A stretch of 64,000 bases of DNA. Source: Aeromicrobium chenweiae. GTDB lineage: Bacteria; Actinomycetota; Actinomycetes; Propionibacteriales; Nocardioidaceae. The stretch lies in NCBI RefSeq assembly GCF_003065605.1, contig NZ_CP026952.1, forward strand, positions 3,162,001-3,226,000, in the 5' to 3' direction. Positions 9,705-18,648 of the stretch are shown in pieces. Numbering within the stretch: position 1 is the stretch's first letter; each line of letters begins with the position of its first letter. The notes under the pieces are model-generated. The model searched no databases and was not told where the DNA came from. It was given only the letters and a program-made list of their open reading frames with translations. The position numbers and the translations under genes were made by a program.

Positions 9705-10955
9705 TCAGAGGGTGAAGCCGGCGAGGGGGTTCTCGGCGCAGGCCGAGACCGGCGGCGCCTGGAGATCGTCCCGGCGGGACAGCGTGAGCATGACGGGCTG
9801 GTTGCGCGTCGGGTTCTTCTTGGAGTGGTCCTGGCCCTGGAGCGGGATGATCCGCTCCCCCGACGCCAGCGCCGTCTCGCCGTAGCCCTGGACGCACTCG
9901 GGGTCGGGTCCGTCGAGCGGCAGGCCGGTGAAGAACTTCGCGGCCATGCAGCCGCCGCGGCAGGCGTCGAAGAACGCGCACTTGGTGCACGCGCCCGAGG
10001 TCTGCGGCGCGCGCAGGTCGTTGAACAGCTCGGACATCTGCCACACGTTCTCGAAGCCACCGTCGGCCAGGATGTTGCCGGCCAGGAAGTTCTCGTGGAT
10101 CGCGAACGGGCACGCGTACACGTCGCCGATCGGGTCGATCAGGCACACCACCCGGCCGGCACCGCACAGGTTGAGGCCGGGCAGGGCGCCGCCGCCGTCA
10201 GCCTCGCCGAACGCCGACAGGTGGAAGAACGAGTCGCCGGTCAGCACCTTCTCGCCGTTGGCCATCAGCCAGTCGTAGAGCTCGCGCTGCTGCTCGGGCA
10301 GCGGGTGCAGCTCGTCCCAGACGTCGGCGCCGCGGCCCGAGGGACGCAGCCGCGTCAGGCGCAGCGTCGCGCCGTACTGGTCGGCGATGGCCTTGAACTC
10401 GTCGAGCTGGCCGATGTTCTGTCGCGTGCAGACGACCGAGATCTTGGCGTCCTTGAAGCCGGCGTCCTGCAGGTTCTTCAGCGCGGTGATCGCGGTGTCG
10501 TACGAGCCGGGGCCGCGGACGTAGTCGTTCACCTCGGCGGTCGCGCCGTCGAGCGAGATCTGCACGTCGACGTAGTCGGTGCTCGCGAGGAAGCGGGCGC
10601 GCTCGGGGTTGAGCCGGACGCCGTTGGTCGAGAACTTCACGCCGACGTCGTGCGAGACGGCGTAGTCGAGCAGCTCCCAGAAGTCAGGACGGATCGTGGG
10701 CTCGCCACCACCGATGTTGACGTAGAACACCTGCATGCGCTGCAGCTCGTCGATGACGGCCTTGCACTGCTCGGTGGTCAGCTCGCGCGGGTCGCGGCGG
10801 CCCGAGGACGACAGGCAGTGCGCGCACTCCAGGTTGCAGGCGTAGGTGAGCTCCCAGGTCAGGCAGATCGGCGCGTCGAGACCCAGCTCGAACTGCTCGA
10901 TCAACGTGCCGCCCTCGGGGCGGGCGACGACAGGACGGGTTTCCAGGATGGTCAT
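9705..10955 (-). CDS. mftC: Mycofactocin radical SAM maturase MftC
   Basis: 416 residues. The radical SAM motif CX3CX2C is C40-C44-C47 (ACNLECAHC). The C-terminal SPASM region has the cysteines CGAGRVVC, DVYACPF, and CTKCAFFDACRGGC with a final PECVQGYG, which bind auxiliary clusters. MftC decarboxylates and cross-links the C-terminal Val-Tyr of MftA. The ATG start overlaps the mftB stop (ATGA). It is slightly longer than usual because of an N-terminal leader and a C-terminal tail after the SPASM domain. Confidence 0.96.
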   Translation of the reverse strand: MTILETRPVVARPEGGTLIEQFELGLDAPICLTWELTYACNLECAHCLSSSGRRDPRELTTEQCKAVIDELQRMQVFYVNIGGGEPTIRPDFWELLDYAVSHDVGVKFSTNGVRLNPERARFLASTDYVDVQISLDGATAEVNDYVRGPGSYDTAITALKNLQDAGFKDAKISVVCTRQNIGQLDEFKAIADQYGATLRLTRLRPSGRGADVWDELHPLPEQQRELYDWLMANGEKVLTGDSFFHLSAFGEADGGGALPGLNLCGAGRVVCLIDPIGDVYACPFAIHENFLAGNILADGGFENVWQMSELFNDLRAPQTSGACTKCAFFDACRGGCMAAKFFTGLPLDGPDPECVQGYGETALASGERIIPLQGQDHSKKNPTRNQPVMLTLSRRDDLQAPPVSACAENPLAGFTL

Positions 10956-11242
10956 GCGACGGCCTCTGTGCTCGTGGTGCGGGGGCGGATCATGTCGGTG
11001 GCGGCGAGGCCCCGCAGGGCGTCGACGTACCCGGGCCACTGCGACTCGGGCACGCCGACGACCTGCAGGGTCGACCGGACGTCGGGCTGGCCGGCGAGGC
11101 CGCGAACGACCTCGACGAGCTGCATGCGCTTGAGGAAGGTCAGCTTGCGGTTGCCGAAGTGGTACGCCATCGCGCCGAAGGGCTCAGGCCGCAGCGCGAC
11201 GGCCGGTGACAGGTTCCACGCCTCGTCCAACATCTCGGTCAT
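10952..11242 (-). CDS. mftB: Mycofactocin precursor chaperone MftB
   Basis: 96 residues, a small PqqD-like RiPP recognition element that binds MftA and presents it to MftC. Recognisable stretches are PEPFGAMAYHFGNRKLTFLK and the C-terminal helical part. It lies 12 nt after the mftA stop and overlaps mftC by 4 nt, the invariant order of this pathway. Confidence 0.94.
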   Translation of the reverse strand: MTEMLDEAWNLSPAVALRPEPFGAMAYHFGNRKLTFLKRMQLVEVVRGLAGQPDVRSTLQVVGVPESQWPGYVDALRGLAATDMIRPRTTSTEAVA

Positions 11243-11254
11243 CTGTCGCTCGAC

Positions 11255-11362
11255 TCAGTAGACGCCGCACATGCCGTCGATCGAGACTTCCTCGATGAGC
11301 GACTCGGCGGTGACGGGCGTGGCCTCGGTGTCGACGACGTCGACGGTCGGGGTCTGGTCCAT
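11255..11362 (-). CDS. mftA: Mycofactocin precursor peptide MftA
   Basis: 35 residues ending IDGMCGVY, the near-invariant core of mycofactocin precursors; the terminal Val-Tyr pair becomes the cofactor. The leader is acidic (for example ESLIEEVS), which suits recognition by MftB. The ATG at 11362 is preceded by AGGAGG (11367-11372). It is the first gene of the operon, behind an elaborate hairpin described separately. It is shorter than most annotated bacterial genes and easily missed. Confidence 0.96.
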   Translation of the reverse strand: MDQTPTVDVVDTEATPVTAESLIEEVSIDGMCGVY

Positions 11363-11370
11363 GGTTCCTC

Positions 11371-11411
11371 CTGTGGTCGGGGTCACAGCCTCCTGTGACG
11401 TGAGACCACAG
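11371..11411. promoter_or_regulatory. Nested-dyad hairpin between mftA and mftR (candidate MftR operator / 5'UTR element)
   Basis: Plus strand: CTGTGGTC (11371-11378), GTCACAG (11382-11388), CTGTGAC (11393-11399) and GACCACAG (11404-11411). The four half-sites begin every 11 bp and alternate in direction. They form a perfect 7-bp inner stem with a 4-nt loop inside a perfect 8-bp outer stem. In the mftA direction the sequence CACAGGAGG occurs twice, 22 nt apart: once across the hairpin loop and once as the mftA Shine-Dalgarno. That it binds MftR is inference. Confidence 0.75.
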
Positions 11412-11470
11412 TAATGGCACTCAACGCCAAAAAGAAAGGGTGTTGACAAAACTGCTACGTTCCTCGCGTC

Positions 11471-12079
11471 ATGACAGCCAGTTCTGCGCGCGCCCAGGGT
11501 CGCCCCTCGGCCACCGACCACGCGGCGATCGAGCGCGCGGCGTTCGCACTGTTCGCCGAGCAGGGCTTCGACGAGACGACGATGGAGGACATCGCCCGCG
11601 CCGTGGGGGTCGGACGCCGGACCCTCTTTCGCTACTTCCCCTCCAAGAACGACATCCCGTGGGGGCAGTTCGACGAGAGCCTCGAGTACTTCCGCCGCCA
11701 GCTCGCCGCGGTCCCTGCGGACGTCCCGCTCGCCGACGCCGTCCACGACGGCGTGGTCGCGTTCAACAGGTTCGACGACGCCGCGCTCGACCAGCACCGC
11801 TTCCGCATGCGCCTCATCCTCACGACGCCGGCCCTCCAGGCCCACTCGGCCATCAAGTACGAGGCCTGGCGCCGCGTGATCGCCGAGTTCGTGGCGCAGC
11901 GGCTCTCGTTGGAGCCGGACGGCCAGCTCCCGCGCCTCGTCGGCCACGTCAGCCTCGCGCTGTCCGTCGCGGCGTACGAGCAGTGGCTCGACGAGCCGGC
12001 CAGCTCGCTGACCGACCTGCTCGACCAGGGGCTGAGCCTGCTGCGGACGTACGCCGGGAGCGAACGACTCAGGCCCTGA
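11471..12079 (+). CDS. mftR: TetR-family regulator MftR
   Basis: 202 residues. The N-terminal TetR HTH covers AIERAAFALFAEQGFDETTM to RTLFRYFPSKNDI (about 18-65), followed by an all-helical ligand domain. Its divergent position 108 bp from mftA and its sequence match the regulator typical of mycofactocin clusters; mycobacterial MftR is reported to respond to acyl-CoAs. A -10-like TACGTT (11456-11461) lies 9 nt before the ATG and no clear ribosome site is seen. The stop lies inside the long terminator hairpin. Confidence 0.92.
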   Translation: MTASSARAQGRPSATDHAAIERAAFALFAEQGFDETTMEDIARAVGVGRRTLFRYFPSKNDIPWGQFDESLEYFRRQLAAVPADVPLADAVHDGVVAFNRFDDAALDQHRFRMRLILTTPALQAHSAIKYEAWRRVIAEFVAQRLSLEPDGQLPRLVGHVSLALSVAAYEQWLDEPASSLTDLLDQGLSLLRTYAGSERLRP

Positions 12080-12110
12080 CCGGCACGTCTGTGCTGGTCA
12101 GGGCCTGAGT
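12067..12110. terminator. Bidirectional terminator hairpin between mftR and tRNA-Tyr
   Basis: A perfect 15-bp inverted repeat (12067-12081 with 12096-12110), extended by a G.T pair and four further pairs (GCAC/GTGC) to a GTCT loop: about 20 bp in total. It contains the mftR stop codon and ends 9 bp before the tRNA 3' end. The U-tract on the plus side is only TTT, so termination would rely on the stem. Confidence 0.75.
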
Positions 12111-12119
12111 TTCGTGCTG

Positions 12120-12201
12120 TGGCAGGTAGAGGGTTCGAACCTCTGTAGGCTGAGCCGTCTGATTTACAGTCAGATCCCTTTGGCCACTCGGGCAACCTGC
12201 C
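12120..12201 (-). tRNA. tRNA-Tyr (GTA)
   Basis: Acceptor stem GGCAGGT/ACCTGCC (12195-12201 with 12121-12127) with discriminator A at 12120. The anticodon arm is CTGACTGTAAATCAGA with anticodon GTA, there is a long class II variable arm, and the T arm is GAGGTTCGAACCCTC. The 3' CCA is not encoded. It is transcribed leftwards towards the convergent mftR. Confidence 0.95.
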
Positions 12202-12291
12202 GGGGTGTTGCCGGGGCAACGACAAGCAACACTATCGCAGGCGTTTAGTCTGAGAGAAATCAGACCCGCCGCAACGCCTCAGGAGCACCCC

Positions 12292-12783
12292 ATGGCCGAC
12301 TCGTCCTTCGACATCGTGAGCAAGATCGACCGGCAGGAAGCGGACAACGCGCTCAACCAGGCGGTCAAGGAGATCGCGACCCGGTACGACTTCAAGGGCA
12401 CGGGCGCCGAGATCAAGTGGAGCGGCGAGTGGGGCATCGAGATCACCGCGAACGCCGACGAGCGAGCGCTCGCCGTGCTCGACGTGTTCAAGGACAAGCT
12501 CATCAAGCGCGGCATCTCGCTCAAGGCGCTGGAGGAGGGTGAGCCCCGCCAGTCGGGCAAGGACGTCAAGATCAACTGCGACCTCGGCGAGGGCATCAGC
12601 CAGGAGCAGGCCAAGAAGGTCTCCAAGCTCATCCGCGACGAGGGACCCAAGGGCGTGAAGGTCCAGATCCAGGGCGACGAGCTGCGGGTCACCAGCAAGA
12701 AGCGCGACGACCTCCAGGAGGTCCAGCAGCTCCTCAAGGGCGCCGACCTCGACTTCGCCGTGCAGTTCACGAACTACCGCTGA
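12292..12783 (+). CDS. YajQ-family nucleotide-binding protein
   Basis: 163 residues, the full length of the YajQ/UPF0234 family, beginning [20 protein letters not shown] and including [14 protein letters not shown]. Members bind nucleic acid or, in some bacteria, cyclic-di-GMP; the role in actinobacteria is not settled. AGGAG (12281-12285) precedes the ATG. The stop codon sits in a hairpin (CTGAGC-N4-GCTCAG, about 12780-12795) that also contains the nuoN stop of the opposing operon. Confidence 0.92.
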   Translation: MADSSFDIVSKIDRQEADNALNQAVKEIATRYDFKGTGAEIKWSGEWGIEITANADERALAVLDVFKDKLIKRGISLKALEEGEPRQSGKDVKINCDLGEGISQEQAKKVSKLIRDEGPKGVKVQIQGDELRVTSKKRDDLQEVQQLLKGADLDFAVQFTNYR

Positions 12784-12791
12784 GCCCACGC

Positions 12792-14195
12792 TCAGGGCAG
12801 GTGGCGCAGCAGGAGGTCGGGCCAGGCGCTGAGGACCAGCAGCGCCGCGGTGCCCAGCAGCACCGTCGACTTGGCGAAGCGCACCGACACCGGCGGGGAC
12901 GGGCTGACGTACGGCTCGCCGTCGGGTCGGTCGCAGAGCCGCACGACCAGGCGCAGGTAGTACGCGAGACCCAGCATCACGTTGATGCCCATGACGACCG
13001 CGAGCCAGACGTGCTCTGACTCGACGACCGGCCGGATCACGACGTACTTGGTCACGACGCCGATGACCGCGGGCGGGAAGCCGGCCAGCACCAGCGTCGC
13101 GACGACCAGCGGGATGCCCATCCACGGGTCGGTGCGCGCCAGGCCCTTGAGCTCGTCGAGCCGGGTGCTCCCCCGCAGCCGCAGCACGACCGACAACGCG
13201 GCGAACGCGACGAGGTTGGCCAGGGCGTAGACCGCGAGGTACTGCACCGGCGCGCTGAGCCCCTCGAGGGTGAGGACCGCGACCGACGGGGCGACCAGGA
13301 ACCCGGCCTGGGCGATCGACGACCAGGCCAGGAGGCCGACCGCGTCGCTCTGGCGCAGGGCGCCCAGGTTGCCGATCGTCATCGTCGCGGCGGCCACGAC
13401 GGCCAGCACCGGCTGCCACGTCTCGTACGCGACCGGGAGCGCCACGTTGACCAGGATCAGCAGCGAGCCGACCGCGGCGGCCTTCGAGACCGTCGAGAGG
13501 AAGCCCGCGACCATGACGGACGCCCCGCCGTACGCGTCGGGGACCCACGCGTGGAACGGCACCGCGCCGAGCTTGAACAGCAGCCCGACGAGCGTCAGGA
13601 CGACCGCCACCGCGACGACGCCCTCCGGCACGTCGGGCTGCGCCAGCGCGCCGCGGATCGCGTCGTAGTCGAGGGACCCGGTCACGCCGTACAGCAACGA
13701 GATGCCCATGAGCGTGATGGCCGTCGAGACGACCGAGGCAAGGAAGAACGTCCACGCCGACCGGATCGCGACCCGGTCCCCCTGGCGCAGGCCCACCAGG
13801 GCGATCGAGGGCAGGGACAGCAGCTCCAGCGAGACGACGAGGGTCACGAGGTCGCGCGCGGTCACCATCAGCACCGCTCCCGCGGCAGCGCTCATCAGGA
13901 GGAAGTGGAACTCCCCCGGTGGCATCGCGGTCTCGAAGTTCATGATGTTCGAGGCCACGAGCACGAACAGCGTGCCCACCAGGATGATCGCCGTCAGCGC
14001 GAACGTGTACCTGCCCGTGTCGTCGCGGTACGTGTGCGCGAGCACCCCGGCACCGATGAGCGCGACCCCTGCCGGCAGCTCCGGGCCGTTCCAGGTGCGC
14101 CGCGGGTAGAACGCGTCGACGAGCAGCGCCACGAGGGCACCGGCCATGACGACCACGGCGGGGGCGACGAGATTCCAGTCGACAGGGATGTTCAT
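12792..14195 (-). CDS. nuoN: NDH-1 subunit N, incomplete operon copy
   Basis: 467 residues, an antiporter-like membrane subunit. KLGAVPFHAWVPDAYGGASVMVAG and the preceding transmembrane glutamate/lysine helices are the proton-channel signature. It is the last gene of the operon, and its ATG overlaps the nuoM stop (ATGA). It ends 8 bp from the convergent yajQ-family stop, leaving no room for a conventional terminator. It diverges clearly from the NuoN at 24586-26205, so the two are ancient paralogues rather than a recent duplication. Confidence 0.92.
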   Translation of the reverse strand: MNIPVDWNLVAPAVVVMAGALVALLVDAFYPRRTWNGPELPAGVALIGAGVLAHTYRDDTGRYTFALTAIILVGTLFVLVASNIMNFETAMPPGEFHFLLMSAAAGAVLMVTARDLVTLVVSLELLSLPSIALVGLRQGDRVAIRSAWTFFLASVVSTAITLMGISLLYGVTGSLDYDAIRGALAQPDVPEGVVAVAVVLTLVGLLFKLGAVPFHAWVPDAYGGASVMVAGFLSTVSKAAAVGSLLILVNVALPVAYETWQPVLAVVAAATMTIGNLGALRQSDAVGLLAWSSIAQAGFLVAPSVAVLTLEGLSAPVQYLAVYALANLVAFAALSVVLRLRGSTRLDELKGLARTDPWMGIPLVVATLVLAGFPPAVIGVVTKYVVIRPVVESEHVWLAVVMGINVMLGLAYYLRLVVRLCDRPDGEPYVSPSPPVSVRFAKSTVLLGTAALLVLSAWPDLLLRHLP

Positions 14196-15619
14196 CGGGC
14201 GAAGGACCTCGTGAGGGGATCGAACAGGTCAAGGACGGGATCGGGCCACAGGCCCAGCACCAGCGCGGCGACGACGAGCGTGCCGAGCACGACGAGCTCC
14301 CGCCGGTCGAGGTCGCGGTCGCCGGCGTGCGGCACGGGCTCGCCCTGTGCCAGCAGCCGGACGGCCCGCACGAAGTAGGCGGTCGTCAGCGCGATGCCCA
14401 GCACCGCCAGGCCCAGGGCCGTCCACGCGACCGGCCTGGTCAGCACGTCGCCGATCTCGTACGCCGCGCGCAGCGACAGCACCTCGCCCCAGAACGCGGC
14501 GAGACCCGGCAGGCCGAGACCGGCCACGGCGGCGAGGACGAAGGTGACCGCGAGCCACGGCGTGCGCGCGTAGAGCCCACGGCCGATCGCGGCCATCGAC
14601 GCGGTTCCGAACCGGTCCTTCAGCGACCCGGCCGTGAAGAACAGCAGCGCGCTGATCACGCCGTGAGCGACCGAGCCGATCACCGCAGCCGCGAGACCGA
14701 CCCGGCTCTGCGTCGAGATCGCGATCACCACGAATCCCATGTGACCGATGCTGGAGTACGCGATCAGGCGCTTGAGGTCGTCCTGCGCGTAGCAGGCCAG
14801 CGCGGCCCAGACCACGCCGATCGCACCGGCGACCGCGAGGTAGGGCGCGACGTCGGCGAACCGCGTCAGCAGCGGGCTGAACAGGATCAGTCCGTACGTC
14901 CCGAGCTTGAGGAACACGCCGGCGAGCAGCACCGAGCCGACGGTGGGCGCCGCGCTGTGGGCGTCCGGCAGCCAGGTGTGCAGGGGGACGACCGGCGTCT
15001 TGACGGCGAAGCCGATGGTCACCAGCACAGCCGCTGCCAGCGAGCCCGACATCGCCTCGTCGACCTGCAGCGAACCGCCGTCGAGGCCGATGACGACGAT
15101 GCCGACCAGGATGAGCCCCGAGCCGGACACCGTGAAGAGCAGGAACCGCGTCGCCGCCGTCTGCGCCCCGTGGGTCACGTCCCCCCACCAGGCGATGACG
15201 AACCACATCGGGACGAGCGCGAGCTCGAAGAAGACGAAGAACACCAGCAGGTCGAGGGAGCTGAACACCCCGAGGGACGACGCGCTGATCACCAGGACGA
15301 GACCGACGAGCGCAGGTGCGGAGTCGCGGGCGACCAGCCACAGGCAGCACAGCACGCCGAGCCCGGCGGTCATGAGCAGGAACGGCCACGAGATCGCGGT
15401 GACGCCGAGGTGCAGGCGCGCGCCGATGGGCTCGATCCACGGCTCGTCGACCTCGCCCGACACCACGTCGCGCCCCTCCCACACGAGGGCGTACAGGACC
15501 AATGACACGGTCATCGCGGCCGCGCCGAGCCACGCCGCGACGGGGCCGGAGACCCGTGCGCGGCCGATCAGCAGCGCGAGGCCGACGACGGCGGGGACGA
15601 GGAGGGCGGCGACGATCAT
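14192..15619 (-). CDS. nuoM: NDH-1 subunit M, incomplete operon copy
   Basis: 475 residues with about 14 membrane helices. FFELALVPMWFVIAWWG holds the helix-5 glutamate, and KTPVVPLHTWLPDAHSAAPT the channel lysine and histidine of NuoM. The ATG at 15619 overlaps the nuoL stop (ATGA); the longer upstream in-frame extension is a shadow of nuoL. It is an inner proton-pumping module of the membrane arm. Confidence 0.93.
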   Translation of the reverse strand: MIVAALLVPAVVGLALLIGRARVSGPVAAWLGAAAMTVSLVLYALVWEGRDVVSGEVDEPWIEPIGARLHLGVTAISWPFLLMTAGLGVLCCLWLVARDSAPALVGLVLVISASSLGVFSSLDLLVFFVFFELALVPMWFVIAWWGDVTHGAQTAATRFLLFTVSGSGLILVGIVVIGLDGGSLQVDEAMSGSLAAAVLVTIGFAVKTPVVPLHTWLPDAHSAAPTVGSVLLAGVFLKLGTYGLILFSPLLTRFADVAPYLAVAGAIGVVWAALACYAQDDLKRLIAYSSIGHMGFVVIAISTQSRVGLAAAVIGSVAHGVISALLFFTAGSLKDRFGTASMAAIGRGLYARTPWLAVTFVLAAVAGLGLPGLAAFWGEVLSLRAAYEIGDVLTRPVAWTALGLAVLGIALTTAYFVRAVRLLAQGEPVPHAGDRDLDRRELVVLGTLVVAALVLGLWPDPVLDLFDPLTRSFAR

Positions 15620-17334
15620 GCCCGGCTCACCCCGATCACCACGAGGAGGAGCACTCCGGCGGTCATGAGCGTCGCGTAGCGCTGCACGTTGCGCGACTGG
15701 GCGAGCTCGAGCAGACGGGACGTGCCGGCCGCCAGTCGCGTCCCGGCCCGGGGGTACGCGTCGAGCGCCTCGTCGTCCAGGTCGACGACGGTCCGGGAGA
15801 CGCCCCGGACCGCGGCGGGGATCCAGCGCGAGAAGGGCCGGTCCAGCCCGAGCTCCGCGGTGAGCGGCCGGACGTCGAGGTCGAGGGACGATCCGCGGCG
15901 CCACAGCAGCACCACGAGGCCGATGCCTGCGGCGGCGATCGCCGTGCTGAGCAGGCCCATGCCGAGGTGGACGGGCTGCCCGATCGAGAGCGCGAACGTC
16001 GCGGCGGCGAGCACGACCAGCGGGCCGATCATCGCGCGCGGCGCCTCGCCCTTCGCGTGCCCCTCGGGAGCGCTGCCGAAGAACGCCGTGAGCCACAGCC
16101 GGGTCGCGTACGCCGCGGTGAGGAAGGCCGTCACGAGTGCGACGGCCAGCAGCCCGTACGCGGTGCCGTCGGCGAGGCCGCCGTCCCGGCCGGTCGCCCG
16201 GTCGATCGCGTGCAGCACCGAGTCCTTGGTGAAGAAGCCGGCCGTCGGGACGACGCCGGCGAGGGCCGCGAAGCCGATCGTCATCGTCCAGAAGGTGACC
16301 GGCATCGAGGCCCGCAGGCCGCCCATGGCCGCGAGGGCGCTCGAGCCGACCGCGGCCATCAGGCAGCCGCACCCGAGGAACAGCAGCGCCTTGAACGCGC
16401 CGTGCGAGACGAGGTGGCTGATGCCGGCGTCCGGGTCACCTGCCGCGACGGCCGCGAGCATGAGGGCGAGCTGGCTGACGGTCGACCACGCGAGCGCCCG
16501 CTTGAGATCGGTCTGCACGAGGGCCATCAGTGCCCCGAGGAGCATCGTGATGCCCGCGACGACCGCCATCGTGGTGAGGACGACCGTCGAGTCCGCGTAG
16601 AGGAAGAACAGCCGGCCCGCGAGGTAGACGCCCGCGGCGACCATGGTCGCGGCGTGGATCAGGGCCGTGATCGGCGTGGGGCCGGGCATCGCGTCGGGCA
16701 GCCAGCTGTGCAGCGGGAACTGCGCGGACTTGCCGATCACCGCGACCAGGAGCAGCAGGCCGATCGCGGTCGCGTTCTGCGTGCCCGCGGCGGCGGCCAC
16801 CTGCGCGCCCAGGATGTCGTACGTCCCGTAGGTCTGCCCGATCACCAGGATCGCCAGCACCAGCCCGAGATCCGCGGTGCGGGTCATCAAGAACGCCTTC
16901 GCGGCCCCGGCGCGGGCCTCGGCGCTCTGCCATTCGTGCCCGATCAGCAGGTAGGAGCACAGGCCCATCACCTCCCAGCCCACCAGCAGCACCCACAGGT
17001 TCGTCGTGCCGACGACCGCGAGCATCGCGACCAGGAACAGGACGATGACCAGCGCGTACGAGCGGTACCGGGGATGATGGCCGAGAAACGCCGTCGAGTA
17101 GATCTGCACCAGCAGGCCGATGCCGACGGCCAGCAGGACCAGCTGGGCGCTGGTGGGGAGCAGGAACAGGTCCGGGGACAGCGAGGGCAGCGGGGGCCCG
17201 TCCGGACGCGGCTCCGCGACCCACGCGAAGAATCCGCTGTCGCCCACGTGCGGGACCGCCCAGACCGCGGCGGCGATCGCGAGCGCAGCGGTCAGCGCGA
17301 CGTACGCCCAGTGGCGTCCCACGACCCGGCTCAT
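15616..17334 (-). CDS. nuoL: NDH-1 subunit L, incomplete operon copy
   Basis: 572 residues. [17 protein letters not shown] and [20 protein letters not shown] are NuoL signatures. The C-terminal 90 residues contain a charged amphipathic stretch and a last membrane helix, as needed for the lateral helix, though the protein is about 50 residues shorter than its paralogue in the complete operon. Both ends overlap neighbours by 4 nt. Confidence 0.93.
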   Translation of the reverse strand: MSRVVGRHWAYVALTAALAIAAAVWAVPHVGDSGFFAWVAEPRPDGPPLPSLSPDLFLLPTSAQLVLLAVGIGLLVQIYSTAFLGHHPRYRSYALVIVLFLVAMLAVVGTTNLWVLLVGWEVMGLCSYLLIGHEWQSAEARAGAAKAFLMTRTADLGLVLAILVIGQTYGTYDILGAQVAAAAGTQNATAIGLLLLVAVIGKSAQFPLHSWLPDAMPGPTPITALIHAATMVAAGVYLAGRLFFLYADSTVVLTTMAVVAGITMLLGALMALVQTDLKRALAWSTVSQLALMLAAVAAGDPDAGISHLVSHGAFKALLFLGCGCLMAAVGSSALAAMGGLRASMPVTFWTMTIGFAALAGVVPTAGFFTKDSVLHAIDRATGRDGGLADGTAYGLLAVALVTAFLTAAYATRLWLTAFFGSAPEGHAKGEAPRAMIGPLVVLAAATFALSIGQPVHLGMGLLSTAIAAAGIGLVVLLWRRGSSLDLDVRPLTAELGLDRPFSRWIPAAVRGVSRTVVDLDDEALDAYPRAGTRLAAGTSRLLELAQSRNVQRYATLMTAGVLLLVVIGVSRA

Positions 17335-17627
17335 CGGCCCACCTCGTCGACGTCGACAGTGCGCAGCGCGCGGAAGAGGGCCAGCACGATCGCCAGCCCG
17401 AGACCGATCTCCGCCGCCGCGATCGTGATGGTGAACAGCGTCAGCACCTGCCCCGAGTGCAGCGCGTCGGCGAACCAGGCGTCGAAGGCGACGAGGTTGA
17501 GGTTGACGGCGTTGAGCATCAGCTCGACCCCGAGCAGCATGAGGACGGCGTTGCGGCGGGCCAGCACCCCGTACAGGCCGATCCCGAAGAGGGCGGACGC
17601 CAGCACCAGCGGATACAGCAGCGGCAT
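17331..17627 (-). CDS. nuoK: NDH-1 subunit K, incomplete operon copy
   Basis: 98 residues, three membrane helices, with [16 protein letters not shown] carrying the conserved transmembrane glutamate and [12 protein letters not shown] the second. The ATG shares one base with the nuoJ stop (TGATG) and the stop overlaps nuoL. Confidence 0.93.
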   Translation of the reverse strand: MPLLYPLVLASALFGIGLYGVLARRNAVLMLLGVELMLNAVNLNLVAFDAWFADALHSGQVLTLFTITIAAAEIGLGLAIVLALFRALRTVDVDEVGR

Positions 17628-18127
17628 CAGCGATCAGAGCCTGACCGGGAGATCACGATCGCCCCGATCAGCGCGGCCAGGAGCACCCCGCTGAGGATCT
17701 CGAACGGCAGGACCCAGTCGTTGAACAACGCGTCCCCGATCGAGCCCGCCGTGCCGATGCGGCGTCCCTCGATCTCCTCGCCGCGGAACCCCGCGACCAT
17801 CGTGGCACCGAGGCCGACGGCCGCGACCAGGCCCACGAGGGCGGCGATCCAGCGGTTGCCCGTCACCTCCGCGGAGCGGGAGCCGCTGGGCTGGCGCGTC
17901 AGCATCAGGGCGAAGATGACCAGGACGACGACCGAGCCGACGTACACCAGCACCTGCACCCAGGCGACGAACTCGGCGGTCATCAGCACGAAGCAGCCCG
18001 CGACGGCGCCCAGCGTCACCACGAGCCACAGGGCGGAGTGCACCAGCTGGCCACTGGTCATGGACAGCAGCGCCGAGCCGACCGCGACGACGGCCAGCAC
18101 GAGGAAGACGATCTCGGACAGGCTCAT
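17627..18127 (-). CDS. nuoJ: NDH-1 subunit J, incomplete operon copy
   Basis: 166 residues with five predicted helices; [19 protein letters not shown] contains the TM3 region of NuoJ. It is shorter than the complete-operon paralogue (262 residues) because it lacks the long hydrophilic tail. The ATG overlaps the nuoI stop (ATGA). Confidence 0.9.
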   Translation of the reverse strand: MSLSEIVFLVLAVVAVGSALLSMTSGQLVHSALWLVVTLGAVAGCFVLMTAEFVAWVQVLVYVGSVVVLVIFALMLTRQPSGSRSAEVTGNRWIAALVGLVAAVGLGATMVAGFRGEEIEGRRIGTAGSIGDALFNDWVLPFEILSGVLLAALIGAIVISRSGSDR

Positions 18128-18648
18128 GCGTCCTCCTGCGGCAGCGACGCCCGGTACGCGTCGAGCTCCTTGCCCTGCTCCGCGCCGGGATCGAGGGGCT
18201 GCGGCGGCGGGACGCTGTCCATCCAGGTGCGCAGGCGATTCATGTCGTGGGTGAGGTCCTTCAAGTCCCCCTCGGCGTACGCGAACTCCGGCGACCAGTG
18301 CAGCGCGTCGAACGGGCAGACCTCGACGCAGATCGAGCAGTACATGCAGATCGAGTAGTCGATGTCGAAGCGGTCGAGGACGTTCTGGCTGCGGTCGCGC
18401 CCGCCGGGAGTGGTGGCCGGGACGGTCTCGGTGTGCGAGTCGATCGTGATGCACCACGACGGGCACTCGCGGGCGCACAGCATGCACGACGTGCAGTTCT
18501 CCTCCTGCAACGCGATCACGCCGCGGCTGCGCGGCGGCAGCTCCGGCTCGACGTCGGGGTAGTGCGCCGTGACGCTGCGGTGCGTCAGGTTGCGCCAGGT
18601 GACGGCGAGCCCCTGCAGCAGTCCGCCGCCCCAGAACCGGCCGGTCAT
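18124..18648 (-). CDS. nuoI: NDH-1 subunit I (2x[4Fe-4S]), incomplete operon copy
   Basis: 174 residues. Two intact CX2CX2CX3CP motifs, [12 protein letters not shown] and [12 protein letters not shown], bind clusters N6a and N6b. The chain of clusters therefore survives in this operon although the NADH-oxidising subunits are absent, so an electron donor must dock on or near it. The ATG overlaps nuoH by 4 nt. Confidence 0.93.
   Translation of the reverse strand: MTGRFWGGGLLQGLAVTWRNLTHRSVTAHYPDVEPELPPRSRGVIALQEENCTSCMLCARECPSWCITIDSHTETVPATTPGGRDRSQNVLDRFDIDYSICMYCSICVEVCPFDALHWSPEFAYAEGDLKDLTHDMNRLRTWMDSVPPPQPLDPGAEQGKELDAYRASLPQEDA

Noticed and set aside
11443-11448. TTGACA as -35 box of mftR
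   Set aside because: It lies only 7 bp from the best -10-like sequence TACGTT, and no -10 stands 16-18 bp downstream.
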